A DNA stretch of 64,000 nucleotides, taken from assembly GCF_018130695.1 (NCBI RefSeq), contig NZ_JAFCJX010000032.1, positions 35,836-99,835 on the forward strand, in the 5' to 3' direction. The translations under genes were made by a program, and so were the position numbers. Under the pieces are notes generated by a model. It did no database searches. It was not told the origin of the DNA and worked only from the letters and a program-made list of their open reading frames with translations. This stretch comes from Bradyrhizobium jicamae. Its GTDB lineage: Bacteria > Pseudomonadota > Alphaproteobacteria > Rhizobiales > Xanthobacteraceae. Position 1 is the stretch's first letter. Each line of letters opens with the position of its first letter. Shown piece after piece: positions 13,787 to 26,191 of the stretch.

Positions 13787-14147
13787 CGTACGCTCCCCAC
13801 GCTACCGTCCCACAGAGTCACGCCCCACAATGTAATCCTGCGGCGCATTGCGGCGTAACCGTGATTTGCCCGCCCCGTAGCAGTACGGGCTTGCTCGCCG
13901 ATGTTTTGACAAACTGCCGAAGATTCGCGGAACTGATATGCTTATCCCGCAAGGGGCTGTGCGCTTTGTGCCACTAGAGCTCCGTTCCGATGAAATCGGA
14001 ACAGAGCTCTAGCTTCTCTTTTTTACGCGTTTTCTTCACGCGAACCGGTGCCCACTTCGCCGGAAAACGCTTTGAGCCGCAGTTTTGCGGAGGACCTTTC
14101 GGATCGCGACGACGTTGGAACGGAATCGAGCCTGGCGAGACATCGGC
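13787..14147. other. Gene-free spacer with a repeat
   Basis: No supported gene. 13787-13973 shows nothing I can name; 13974-14073 is a dispersed repeat; 14074-14147 is the leader of the cytochrome c gene. Confidence 0.5.
13974..14073. repeat. ctagagctc hairpin plus acgcgaaccggtg module
   Basis: A perfect-type hairpin, ctagagctccgttccgat versus atcggaacagagctctag (13974-14012), is followed by a module reading acgcgttttcttcacgcgaaccggtgcccacttcgc. The second module recurs at 57301-57352 with few differences. Confidence 0.8.
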
Positions 14148-14519
14148 ATGAAATGGACACTGGTTCTGACGTTGTACGCAATGGGTATGGCTTCGCCATC
14201 GTTGGCGCAGGAGCCGCGCGCGGGCGAGCAGGCCTTCAACAATTCCTGTCGCACCTGCCACACGGTCAAGGAGGGCGACAACCGCGCCGGCCCGAGCCTG
14301 CATGCGATCGTCGGACGCAAGGCCGGCACCGTGCCGAACTTCGCCTACACCGAGGCGATGAAATCCGCCGACTTCGTCTGGGACGAAGACAAGCTCGCGC
14401 GCTTCATCGAGGATCCCGAGGCGATGGTGTCGGGCAATCGCATGAAGCCCTACACCGGCGTGCGCTCGGCGGAGGATCGCGCGAAGATCGTGGCGTTCCT
14501 GAAATCGTCCGGGCCATGA
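14148..14519 (+). CDS. Secreted class I cytochrome c
   Basis: A 123-residue protein from the ATG at 14148. The signal peptide is residues 1-21 (MKWTLVLTLYAMG to SLAQ). The haem-attachment motif CRTCH is at 34-38, GPSLHAIVGRKAG follows as in the c2/c550 class, and Met99 in NRMKPY is the likely sixth ligand. The product is a periplasmic single-haem electron carrier. It stands alone; its redox partner is not in the window. Confidence 0.92.
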   Translation: MKWTLVLTLYAMGMASPSLAQEPRAGEQAFNNSCRTCHTVKEGDNRAGPSLHAIVGRKAGTVPNFAYTEAMKSADFVWDEDKLARFIEDPEAMVSGNRMKPYTGVRSAEDRAKIVAFLKSSGP

Positions 14520-14675
14520 TCGGTCGTCGCAGCAACAATCTGTAACACGGCCGGCGACGTCTCCGCACGTGGATCATGCCGATCGGCCTTCGCCCAAATT
14601 CAGCAATTTCTGTCAAACGAGCGATTTCCGCGCGTGATATTGGCCTGCGCGCAACAATCCCAGGCAGGGCAGAGC

Positions 14676-16238
14676 ATGCAGGTCGCTGATCTCGTCGTCG
14701 GCTTTTCGTCACGAAGCAAGTCCCTGTTGGGCGCGCTCATCCTGTTCACGTCGATCCATTCCGGCACCGCGAGCGCACAGCGCGCCGAGACGGTCTGGCC
14801 GACTGCGCAATGGCAGACGTCGACGCCGGAAGAGCAGGGCATGGATTCGGCCGCATTGGAAAAACTGGTCGCATCCGGCATCCCGCGCAGCTTCGACAGC
14901 CTGCTGGTGACGCGCCATGGCCGCATCGTGCTCGATGCCTATTACGCGCCGTACACCGCCGACATGCCGCATGTGATCAACTCCTCGACCAAGGCGGTGG
15001 TCGCGACCTTGCTGGCGATGGCCTACAAGGATGGCCTCCTGGATCGTCTCGATCACCCGGCGATGGATTTCTTTTCCGATCGCAACATCGCCAATCTCGA
15101 CGAGCGCAAGAAGGCGATCACGGTTCAGCATCTGCTCAACATGACGTCCGGCCTCGAATGGGACGAAGGTTATGTTGGCGGCCGCGAGCAATCGATGCGC
15201 GACATGACCGCGAGTTCGGACTGGGTCCAGTTCATCCTCGATCGCCCGATGGCGCATGCGCCGGGCGAGGTGTTTTATTACAACAGCGGCGGCTCGCAGC
15301 TGCTGTCCGCAATCGTCGGCAAGATCACCGGCAAGAACACCGCCGACTATGCGCAGGAAAAGCTGTTCGGTCCGCTCGGGATCGCGCGGCCGGCATGGCG
15401 GCGCGATCCGCAGGGCGTTCCGACCGGCGGCTTCGGCCTTGCGATGCGGCCGCGGGACATGGCCAGGATCGGCTATCTCTATCTGCGCAAGGGCGCGTGG
15501 GACGGCAAGCAATTGCTGCCGGCGGATTTCCTCGCGGCCGTCAACCATGCCACCGTGGACATGAAGGCGCGATTTGAGCCCGCGCTGCGTTACGCCGACC
15601 AGTTCTGGGCCCTTCCCGACAAGCCCGTCTTCATGTCGGTCGGCTATCACTGCCAGGTGGTCATGGTGCTGCCCGAGCGCGACATCGTCGCGGTGATGAC
15701 GGCGAGCAATTTCTGCGAGTTCGGCAGGCTGGCCGATGAGATTTCCGGCGCCGTCAAATCCGAGTCTGCGTTGCCGGCCGACACGGTCGCAGCGGAGCAA
15801 CTGGCCAAGGCGGTCGCCGACGTCGCCACGGAGAAACCGACGCCGGTCGGCGCTGTGCCAACGCTCGAAGCCGAGATTTCGGGCAAGACCTACAAATTCT
15901 CCGACAATGCGTCGGGCATCAAGACAATGACGCTGTACCTCGCCGGCGAGAATCCGCATTACCTCGTGGAGACGGCCGCCGGCGATCCCGCGCTCCGCCG
16001 CCTCGACGGGCCGATCGGCCTCGATGGACTGTACCGCAAGAGCGCGCCGGGTATCCTCGGCCTTCGCGCCGCCAAGGGCACGTGGAAGGACGAGCACACG
16101 TTCGTCATCGATCTGCAATTCGTCGGCGGCGGCAACGCCTCGACATGGACGCTTACCTTCGACGGCGACAAGGTCGCGTTGCGCAGCAAGGAGCGGGACG
16201 GACGCGAGGCGCAGGCGGACGGGACGTCGGGCGGCTAG
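14676..16238 (+). CDS. Serine hydrolase, beta-lactamase/class C penicillin-binding-protein family
   Basis: A 520-residue exported protein from the ATG at 14676. A hydrophobic N-terminal segment (SLLGALILFTSIHSGTASAQ) is the signal peptide. The nucleophile motif SSTK is at about 103-106 and YYNSG provides the Tyr-x-Asn element; the serine-hydrolase core ends near residue 370. A C-terminal part of about 130 residues resembles the beta-rich tail of esterase-type relatives. Such enzymes are usually esterases, peptidases or amidases rather than antibiotic lactamases. The stop codon lies inside the repeat 16235-16366. Confidence 0.85.
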   Translation: MQVADLVVGFSSRSKSLLGALILFTSIHSGTASAQRAETVWPTAQWQTSTPEEQGMDSAALEKLVASGIPRSFDSLLVTRHGRIVLDAYYAPYTADMPHVINSSTKAVVATLLAMAYKDGLLDRLDHPAMDFFSDRNIANLDERKKAITVQHLLNMTSGLEWDEGYVGGREQSMRDMTASSDWVQFILDRPMAHAPGEVFYYNSGGSQLLSAIVGKITGKNTADYAQEKLFGPLGIARPAWRRDPQGVPTGGFGLAMRPRDMARIGYLYLRKGAWDGKQLLPADFLAAVNHATVDMKARFEPALRYADQFWALPDKPVFMSVGYHCQVVMVLPERDIVAVMTASNFCEFGRLADEISGAVKSESALPADTVAAEQLAKAVADVATEKPTPVGAVPTLEAEISGKTYKFSDNASGIKTMTLYLAGENPHYLVETAAGDPALRRLDGPIGLDGLYRKSAPGILGLRAAKGTWKDEHTFVIDLQFVGGGNASTWTLTFDGDKVALRSKERDGREAQADGTSGG

Positions 16239-16366
16239 AGCATGATCCGGAAAAGTGTGAAGCGGTTTTCCCTCGCGACAAACGCGGAACGCGTTTGCGC
16301 GGAGATCATGCTCAAACAAAAACCTAAAGCGCGATGACGATTCAACCTAACCTCATCGCGCTTTAG
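16235..16366. repeat. Composite palindromic repeat between convergent genes, copy 2
   Basis: It carries the same two modules as 10447-10555 in reverse order: gagcatgatccggaaaagtgtgaagcggttttc with its mirror gatcatgctc, and taaagcgcgatga with tcatcgcgcttta. It contains the stop codons of both flanking convergent genes (16236-16238 and 16363-16365). Confidence 0.85.
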
Positions 16367-16827
16367 AACTCCAGCGCCGCGTTGTCGACCACCTCCTTCA
16401 TGACGAAGAAGGTGCGGGTCTGCCGCACGCCGGGCAGCGCGATCAGCGGGTTGCCGTGGATGCGGTTGAAATCCTCCATGTCGCCGACGCGGATTTTCAG
16501 GAAATAGTCGAAGTCGCCGGCGACGAGGTGGCAGTCGAGCACGAATTTCAGTTTCGCCACGGCCTGCTCGAAGCTGGCAAAGCTTTCCGGCGTCGAGCGG
16601 TCGAGCACGACGCCGACCATGACCAGCGTGCCCTTGCCGACCTTGCGCGGCGCGATCATGGCGCGGACGCCACTGATGAAGCCCTCGTCAAACAGCGCTT
16701 GCGTGCGGCGATGGCAGGTGGCGGGGCTGACGCCGACCTGCTCGGCCAGCTCGGCGTTGCTCAGCCGGCCGTTATTCTGCAGCAATCGCAATATCTTGAG
16801 GTCGGTTCGGTCGAGTCGGGAGGCCAT
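16363..16827 (-). CDS. acdR: Lrp/AsnC-family regulator of the ACC deaminase gene
   Basis: A 154-residue protein with an N-terminal winged HTH (LDRTDLKILRLLQNNGRLSN, then ELAEQVGVSPATCHRRTQ) and a C-terminal RAM/AsnC effector domain (LDCHLVAGDFDYFLKIRVGD). It is divergently transcribed from acdS with 164 bases between start codons. That is the arrangement of AcdR, an Lrp-type activator of acdS in rhizobia and other plant-associated bacteria (family knowledge). The gene symbol rests on this context. Confidence 0.85.
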   Translation of the reverse strand: MASRLDRTDLKILRLLQNNGRLSNAELAEQVGVSPATCHRRTQALFDEGFISGVRAMIAPRKVGKGTLVMVGVVLDRSTPESFASFEQAVAKLKFVLDCHLVAGDFDYFLKIRVGDMEDFNRIHGNPLIALPGVRQTRTFFVMKEVVDNAALEF

Positions 16828-16991
16828 GGAAGAATCTTTCGCCTCTGAGCTAAATCTTGAGAGAAATAGTTATCATATTGGCTGAGTGGAATAAAGATCG
16901 CGAAGTTTATGAGCGAAATTCGAGAGCACCTCTTCCGCCATTGATGATAGGGCTCACCGCCGACACCACCATCAACGGGGATGCAAAGGCC
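16828..16991. promoter_or_regulatory. acdR-acdS divergent promoter region
   Basis: A 164-base A/T-richer gap (for example aatagttatcatattggctgagtggaataaagatcg) between the two start codons. By analogy with other acd loci it should hold the AcdR operator. I cannot fix a single Lrp box by eye. The acdS frame is open through most of the gap but has no ribosome-binding-site-supported earlier start. Confidence 0.5.
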
Positions 16992-18008
16992 ATGCAGCTG
17001 GAAAAATTCGCGCGCTATCCGCTCACCTTCGGACCGACCCACATCGAGAAGCTGGACCGGCTGTCCAAGCATCTCGGCGGCAAGGTCGAGCTCTATGCCA
17101 AGCGCGAGGACTGCAATTCCGGTCTCGCCTATGGCGGCAACAAGCTGCGCAAGCTCGAATACATCATTCCCGATGCGATCGCCTCCAACGCCGACACGCT
17201 GGTCTCGATCGGCGGCGTGCAGTCGAACCACACCCGCATGGTCGCGGCCGTCGCGGCCAAGATCGGCATGAAGTGCCGCCTGGTGCAGGAAAGCTGGGTG
17301 CCGCACGAGGACGCCGTCTACGACCGCGTCGGCAACATCCTGCTGTCGCGCGTGATGGGCGCCGATGTGCGCCTGGTCGATGACGGTTTCGACATCGGCA
17401 TCCGCAAGAGCTGGGAGCAGGCGATCGAGGAAGTGAAGGCCGCCGGTGGCAAGCCCTACGCGATTCCGGCCGGCGCCTCCGTGCACAAATTCGGCGGCCT
17501 CGGCTATGTCGGCTTCGCCGAAGAGGTGCGCGCGCAGGAGAAGGAACTCGGCTTCAAGTTCGATTACATCGTGGTCTGCACCGTCACCGGCTCGACCCAT
17601 GCCGGCATGCTGGTCGGCTTCGCCGCCGACGGCCGTGCGCGAAAGGTGATCGGCATCGATGGCTCGTTCACGCCCGCGCAGACCAAGGCGCAGGTGCTGT
17701 CGATCGCCCAGAACACGGCCAAGCTCGTTGAGCTCGGCCAGGATCTCGTCGCCGACGACGTCGTGCTGATCGAGGACTACGCCTATCCGGCCTATGGCGT
17801 GCCGTCGGACGAGACCAAGGAAGCGATCCGCCTCGCCGCCAAGCTCGAGGGCATGATCACCGACCCCGTCTACGAGGGGAAATCGATGCAGGGCATGATC
17901 GACCTCGTGCAGAAGGGCTACTTCCCCGCCGGCTCCAAGGTGCTCTACGCCCATCTCGGCGGCGCGCCCGCGCTCAACGGCTACGCCTACGCGTTCCGCA
18001 ACGGCTAG
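16992..18008 (+). CDS. acdS: 1-aminocyclopropane-1-carboxylate (ACC) deaminase
   Basis: A 338-residue PLP enzyme that converts ACC, the plant ethylene precursor, to alpha-ketobutyrate and ammonia. From the ATG at 16992 the length equals that of known AcdS proteins. Lys51 (GGNKLRKLE) binds PLP and Ser78 lies in GGVQSNHTR. The two residues that separate ACC deaminase from D-cysteine desulfhydrase, Glu295 (VYEGKS) and Leu322 (AHLGGAP), are both present at exactly those positions. In rhizobia the enzyme lowers host ethylene and favours nodulation. Regulation is probably by the divergent acdR. Confidence 0.96.
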   Translation: MQLEKFARYPLTFGPTHIEKLDRLSKHLGGKVELYAKREDCNSGLAYGGNKLRKLEYIIPDAIASNADTLVSIGGVQSNHTRMVAAVAAKIGMKCRLVQESWVPHEDAVYDRVGNILLSRVMGADVRLVDDGFDIGIRKSWEQAIEEVKAAGGKPYAIPAGASVHKFGGLGYVGFAEEVRAQEKELGFKFDYIVVCTVTGSTHAGMLVGFAADGRARKVIGIDGSFTPAQTKAQVLSIAQNTAKLVELGQDLVADDVVLIEDYAYPAYGVPSDETKEAIRLAAKLEGMITDPVYEGKSMQGMIDLVQKGYFPAGSKVLYAHLGGAPALNGYAYAFRNG

Positions 18009-18092
18009 CCGCTGCGTCGTCCGTAAGGCCCACGTCAGGTTGCGTCGCTATCCTCGCTCCGCCAACCGGGGCGGGGAGAGCAACATTTGCGG

Positions 18093-18341
18093 ATGATGAG
18101 CGCATTCGGCCGGGCTGTCGTCACGCTCGGCATCGGGCTGCTCTGCGTCGCGCACGGCTATTGGTCCTACCAGGATCCTTCCCAGCTCTCGCGCGTCCGC
18201 ACCTGGGAAATGCCGCTTGAACTGTACGTCGGCATCTTCCTGGTCGGCGTTGGCACCCACGCCGTCGCCTTCTGGTGCTGGTTCAACTATCTGCGGCGCC
18301 CGCGGGATGCGGCGTCCTCGTCAGTCGACCCGTCAAAATAG
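18093..18341 (+). CDS. Small two-helix membrane protein, hypothetical
   Basis: An 82-residue protein from ATG at 18093 (a TTG at 18087 with ggggagag upstream would add two). Helix 1 is AVVTLGIGLLCVAHGYWSY, helix 2 is ELYVGIFLVGVGTHAVAFWC, and the C-terminus is polar. Family not recognised. It lies 84 bases after acdS on the same strand and might be read through from it. Confidence 0.6.
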   Translation: MMSAFGRAVVTLGIGLLCVAHGYWSYQDPSQLSRVRTWEMPLELYVGIFLVGVGTHAVAFWCWFNYLRRPRDAASSSVDPSK

Positions 18342-18376
18342 GCTCAGCGCTGTACAACCGCGCGTTGACATTCTTG

Positions 18377-18391
18377 GAACAAAATGGGAAC
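18377..18391. promoter_or_regulatory. Candidate LexA (SOS) box
   Basis: GAAC-aaaatgg-GAAC matches the alphaproteobacterial LexA pattern GAAC-N7-GAAC (GTTC-N7-GTTC). It overlaps a possible promoter (ttgaca at 18365-18370). The nearest downstream gene is the protease at 18548, 157 bases away, so its target is uncertain. Confidence 0.4.
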
Positions 18392-18547
18392 ATTGTGCGG
18401 TAACCTGAGGGTGCAGGTTAGGGTGCAGGTGCCTTCCGTGTCCCGCGGTGATGTTTCGCGCAAGAGGGAAGGTCAATCGGCGCCTCACCACTTGCGCGGG
18501 AATTTTGTGACCCCGTAAGATGAGCCGTGGCCGGGGGGTAACGCGTG

Positions 18548-19813
18548 ATGAGAACTGGAATTTGGGCGGTCGTTGCGGCCGCGTGGCTTGTCTTGTCCGT
18601 GACGGCAACGGAGGCCCGCGGTCCCTACGGGTCGATCACCGTCGGCAAGTGGCAAGGCGGCGCCTACACCAACGACAAGAACGGCGCCTTCACCCACTGC
18701 TCGGCCGGCACGTCCTACCAGAGCGGCATTTATTTCGCGGTCTCGATTGGCGAGAACGGAGGCTGGCAATTGGGCTTTGCTCATGACAGTTGGCGGTTGA
18801 CGCCCGGCGAAGCCTTTCCGCTGACGCTGACGTTCGACGGCCAACCGGCTTTCAATGTTTACGGCAGGCCCCTTGCCGAAAAGCTCGTCGCCGTCGATCT
18901 GCCCGTGACGTCGGCGCTGGTCACGCAGTTTCGCAAGGCGCGCCAGATGTCAGCCTTTGCCCAGGGGCAGCTGTTTCAGTTCAATCTGGATCAGACCGCG
19001 CAACTGCTGCCGGCGCTGCTCAACTGCGTCATGACCGTGAAGAAGAACGGTGTCGCCAATGCCGGCGAGTTTGCGGTGGCGGCGAAGCCGGCGGCCGCGC
19101 CGCCGTCGCAGGCCACACCTGATGCGTCACCCAAGGGCCAACGCAAGTCCGGCGGCGGTTTCGGCACCGGCTTCGTGATCAGCAACAGCGGCCACATCGT
19201 CACCAATCATCATGTCATCGATGGCTGTAGCGAAATCTCGGGCAATCTGAACGGCGAAGCGCCGGTCAAGCTGCGGTTGGTGTCGGGCGACGAGACCAAT
19301 GATCTTGCGCTGCTGCAGGCGCCGAGCCCTTTCAAGGACTATGCCGTGATCAAGACCAATTCCATTCAGGTTGGCCAGGGCGTCGTCGCGATCGGCTATC
19401 CCTATCACGGCCTGCTGACATCGGATTTCACGGTGACCACGGGCATCGTCAGTTCGCTGAGCGGCATCCTCAATGACACGCGCTACCTGCAAACCAGCGC
19501 TGCGGTCCAGCCAGGCAACAGCGGCGGACCCTTGCTCGATGTCAATGGCGCGATTGCCGGCGTGGTCTCGGGCAAGCTTGATGCGATCAAATTCGCACGT
19601 GCGACCGGCAACATCCCCGAGAACATCAACTTCGCCATCAAGACCGGCGCGCTGCGCGATTTCCTCGACAACAGCGCGGTGCCCTATCGTCTCGCCGAAA
19701 CGCAGGAGCGCAAGGAAACCGCCGACATTGCCAAGGCTGCGCGTGCGTTTACGCTGCTGATCACCTGCAAGGTCGCCGAGCAGAGCGCGACTGCGAAGAA
19801 GCCGGGGAATTGA
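18548..19813 (+). CDS. Exported trypsin-like (S1C/DegP-type core) serine protease with an N-terminal extra domain
   Basis: A 421-residue protein with signal peptide (MRTGIWAVVAAAWLVLSVTA). Residues about 25-180 are an extra domain without a name I know, followed by an Ala/Pro/Lys linker. The protease core then shows GGGFGTGFVIS, His in VTNHHVI, Asp in ETNDLALLQA and Ser in AAVQPGNSGGPL. There is no PDZ domain after the core, unlike DegP/DegQ. It is probably periplasmic. A candidate LexA box lies upstream and a palindromic repeat (19820-19905) follows the stop. Confidence 0.88.
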   Translation: MRTGIWAVVAAAWLVLSVTATEARGPYGSITVGKWQGGAYTNDKNGAFTHCSAGTSYQSGIYFAVSIGENGGWQLGFAHDSWRLTPGEAFPLTLTFDGQPAFNVYGRPLAEKLVAVDLPVTSALVTQFRKARQMSAFAQGQLFQFNLDQTAQLLPALLNCVMTVKKNGVANAGEFAVAAKPAAAPPSQATPDASPKGQRKSGGGFGTGFVISNSGHIVTNHHVIDGCSEISGNLNGEAPVKLRLVSGDETNDLALLQAPSPFKDYAVIKTNSIQVGQGVVAIGYPYHGLLTSDFTVTTGIVSSLSGILNDTRYLQTSAAVQPGNSGGPLLDVNGAIAGVVSGKLDAIKFARATGNIPENINFAIKTGALRDFLDNSAVPYRLAETQERKETADIAKAARAFTLLITCKVAEQSATAKKPGN

Positions 19814-19819
19814 GGATTT

Positions 19820-19905
19820 CGTAGCCCGGATGGAGCGAAGCGAAATCCGGGAATCGTGCCGCATTTGACAAAACCCGGATTACGCTGCGCTCCATCCGGG
19901 CTACG
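19820..19905. repeat. Palindromic repeat, cgtagcccggatggagcgaagcg type
   Basis: The left end cgtagcccggatggagcg pairs with cgctccatccgggctacg at the right, with an inner aaatccggg / cccggatt pair. It lies between convergent genes. Layout and size match the repeats at 5471, 6110 and 53309. Confidence 0.85.
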
Positions 19906-19933
19906 GCACCTGTTCCGGGGCGATCGGACGCGC

Positions 19934-20872
19934 TCACCCCCGCCGCATCGTATGCAGCGTCACCTCGGCGGGACAATTCAGCCGCACCGGCGACAGGCTG
20001 GTGCCGGCGCCGCGGGAGGTGTACCCGGCCAGCTGTGCGTGGCGCCAGGCGCCGGCACCCATGTGGCGCGGCAGCCGCGCCTCGAGCTTGATGGCGATGC
20101 CGCTGGGCAGACAGAGTTGGCCGCCATGGGTGTGGCCGCTCAGCATGAGGTCGAAGCCGGCGTCCGCAGCCTCGCGGTAGGATTCCGGCGTGTGCGCGAG
20201 CAGGACCGAGAAGGTGTCACGCGGAATTCGCGCTGCAGCTTTCGCAATGTCATCAGCGCGGTAGAAATGCGCATCGTCGATGCCGGCGAGATGGATCGTC
20301 TCATCGCCGCGCGCGATCGACTCGGATTCGTTGAACAGCATCCTTATGCCCATCGCCTCCAGCGCCGGCGTCATGCGGATGCTGTCGTGATTGCCGAGGA
20401 TGCCGTAGAGCGGCGGCTTCAATTGCGCGCACAGTTCCTGCATCAGCAGGAGGCTCTTGTCGAACCAGCCAAAGGTGCGGCCGCGATAGTCGCCGGTCAG
20501 AACGCAGATGTCATAGGCGATGTCGCCGGCGAAACTGGTCAGATGCCGCATCGCGCCGACGCTGATATCGGCATGGAGATCGCTGATCTGCAGGATGGTG
20601 AAGCCGTCGAAGCCCGGCGGCAGATGCGGGCACGTCACGGTGTTCCGCTCGATCAGCACGCGATCGGCGTTGCGCCGCGCCCGGCCGTAGAGGCCGGCGA
20701 GCTTCAGCGCGGTGTCGACCACCACAGGCGCCACGCGCCAGTTTTCGAGATTGAACACCAGCGTGCCCTGGCCGAACAGCTGCGCCTCGTGCTCGGTCTC
20801 GACCGCAAGCCGCCGCGCGACGTGATCGTGGCCGATCCGCGCGATCAGTGTGTCGAGATTGTCGTCCGTCAT
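19934..20872 (-). CDS. Calcineurin-like metallophosphoesterase
   Basis: A 312-residue protein with the full set of dinuclear-metal motifs: QISDLHAD, VLTGDYRG, GILGNHDS, LLAHTPE and LSGHTHGGQ. This pattern is that of the YkuE/LpxH-like branch of calcineurin phosphoesterases. No signal peptide is visible. The substrate (nucleotide, lipid or other phosphoester) cannot be deduced. Divergence from its neighbours and the lack of partners give no extra clue. Confidence 0.87.
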   Translation of the reverse strand: MTDDNLDTLIARIGHDHVARRLAVETEHEAQLFGQGTLVFNLENWRVAPVVVDTALKLAGLYGRARRNADRVLIERNTVTCPHLPPGFDGFTILQISDLHADISVGAMRHLTSFAGDIAYDICVLTGDYRGRTFGWFDKSLLLMQELCAQLKPPLYGILGNHDSIRMTPALEAMGIRMLFNESESIARGDETIHLAGIDDAHFYRADDIAKAAARIPRDTFSVLLAHTPESYREAADAGFDLMLSGHTHGGQLCLPSGIAIKLEARLPRHMGAGAWRHAQLAGYTSRGAGTSLSPVRLNCPAEVTLHTMRRG

Positions 20873-20949
20873 GATCAGTCGTCAGCGTCTTGCGTCCGGC
20901 GCGACCATAGCATGGGCGACGCGCGCCCGCGCAATCGCGGCGGAACGCT

Positions 20950-22710
<1,761 letters not shown>

Positions 22711-22839
22711 CCCTATCGTTTGTTGCGGGAAGATTAGGGCGACGAGGTCGCCCCTCGCAAGCAACCGGACTGCCGTGCCGGGTATGGCTCCCATGCTGCC
22801 ATGGGCAAAGCCGCGGTATTGGGGCGCGGGCTGGACGGT

Positions 22840-24771
<1,932 letters not shown>

Positions 24772-24851
24772 GATGCTGCCGGCAGATTACAACAGCCCAA
24801 AGCGCGATACGAGCGGCGAAACGGCTTCTCGCAACCGGATAGCGCGCACGA

Positions 24852-26075
24852 TCAGGCGACCTGCGCGCCCGGGGCCAGCGGCGCCGGGCTCATCTCCTCG
24901 ATCTGGTAGCTCTGGGGCAGGTTGATCGGGCGATAGTCTGGAACCTGCGCCTGCCGGTCCAGCACCGAGCGATGGATCAGCACGCCGTCCTTGATGAAGC
25001 GGGGCTCACCGAGCGGCAGATAGTAGCCGAGGAAGGATTTCCGCGCCGGCCACTCCTTCCATTTGTCCGACTTCGGCAGCCATTCCAGAATCCACCAGGC
25101 GCCGGTCAGGGAGTCGTGCAGTTCGGCGGCGGCATTCGGCGGCACATAGTCGTGCCGATGCGGCGGCAGCGGCACGCCCCAGGCGAGATGATCGATCATC
25201 GCCTGATCCATGCGCAGGCCTGCATGTCTCGCCTGCTCGATCATCCAGATCAGCGGGAATTTCGACAGGCCGCTTTCCGCTTCGGGATAGCCGCCGCCGA
25301 CGTCGGAATGCACGCCGGCGAACCAGACCTGCCGGATGTCCTGCGGCACGCCGGTCGCAGGATCGAATTGATCCGTGCGATATTGCTGCGGCTCGATCCA
25401 TTTGTTGAGGCGGAACATGCGCCGCCGCTCGTCGATCGACATCGCCTGACGGAATTTCTTCACACTCGGATTGGTGCGCGTGAACAGCAGCATCTGCAAA
25501 TCGAACCAGAACTTGTCCTGCCGCGGCACGATCACCGAGGCGACCGTGTCCCACACGCCGATGAATTCGATATCGACGTTGCGGCCGCCGGCGATCTGGC
25601 TGAAATGCCAGGCTTCCTTCAGCGCGGTGTCGTCGAACGACCCATCGTCCTTCTGGCCCTCCGCACTGGCCTGCTTGTAGGACGTCAGCGCGTAGCCGGC
25701 GAGGTCGAGCTGGTCGACCGGCAGCAGTCCGATGACATGGGCGAACGCCGCGAGGACACGGACGGTGTAGGCGCCACGGCTGAAGCCGAACAGAAAGACC
25801 CGGTCGCCCTTCTCGTAATGGTTGCAGAGGAAGCGGTAGCAGCCGAGGACGTCCTCGTCGAGGCCGGCGCCGGTGGCGAGGCCCATCAGGCCGCGCACCT
25901 TCTGCTTGAAGCGGCCCCAGGTGCTCTGCAGCCCGATGGTGCCGACACCCGGATGATAATAGACGCGTTGCCGGTCATCCTTGTCGAGCACACGAAACAG
26001 CTTCAGCACGTTCGAGATGTTGGTGCCGATCTCGTTGCCGGTGCCGTCACACAAAATGACGATGTCTTTCGGCAT
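24852..26075 (-). CDS. DUF2235 alpha/beta-hydrolase-like protein
   Basis: A 407-residue protein beginning directly with the family motif MPKDIVILCDGTGNE. The hydrolase nucleophile elbow is FLFGFSRGAYTVRVLA, and the downstream VWFAGVHSDVGGGYPE carries the Asp/His-type catalytic neighbourhood. DUF2235 includes type VI secretion phospholipase effectors (Tle1) and many uncharacterised soluble enzymes. No signal peptide and no secretion genes are nearby, so a cytoplasmic lipase/esterase role is more likely here. Substrate unknown. Confidence 0.85.
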   Translation of the reverse strand: MPKDIVILCDGTGNEIGTNISNVLKLFRVLDKDDRQRVYYHPGVGTIGLQSTWGRFKQKVRGLMGLATGAGLDEDVLGCYRFLCNHYEKGDRVFLFGFSRGAYTVRVLAAFAHVIGLLPVDQLDLAGYALTSYKQASAEGQKDDGSFDDTALKEAWHFSQIAGGRNVDIEFIGVWDTVASVIVPRQDKFWFDLQMLLFTRTNPSVKKFRQAMSIDERRRMFRLNKWIEPQQYRTDQFDPATGVPQDIRQVWFAGVHSDVGGGYPEAESGLSKFPLIWMIEQARHAGLRMDQAMIDHLAWGVPLPPHRHDYVPPNAAAELHDSLTGAWWILEWLPKSDKWKEWPARKSFLGYYLPLGEPRFIKDGVLIHRSVLDRQAQVPDYRPINLPQSYQIEEMSPAPLAPGAQVA

Positions 26076-26191
26076 CTCGGTCCCCTCGAATGTTGCGTGA
26101 ATCTGTGACGCTATCGTAGGGCAGAACGAGATCGAAATTCAATCTTCAATTGAGCGGGTGCGACAACGGCGTTGACAGTTTTGCGAAAGGT

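Noticed and set aside
14676..16238. Antibiotic-resistance class C beta-lactamase
   Set aside because: The SxxK and Tyr-x-Asn motifs are shared with esterases and peptidases. The large C-terminal extension and low overall similarity to AmpC argue against an AmpC role.
16857..16991. Possible 45-residue N-terminal extension of AcdS
   Set aside because: The frame is open, but the ATG at 16992 gives exactly 338 residues with catalytic residues at family positions, and the extension lies in the acdR-acdS regulatory gap.
24852..26075. Type VI secretion phospholipase effector
   Set aside because: DUF2235 includes such effectors, but no VgrG, PAAR, immunity or other T6SS gene is nearby and there is no extra toxin domain.
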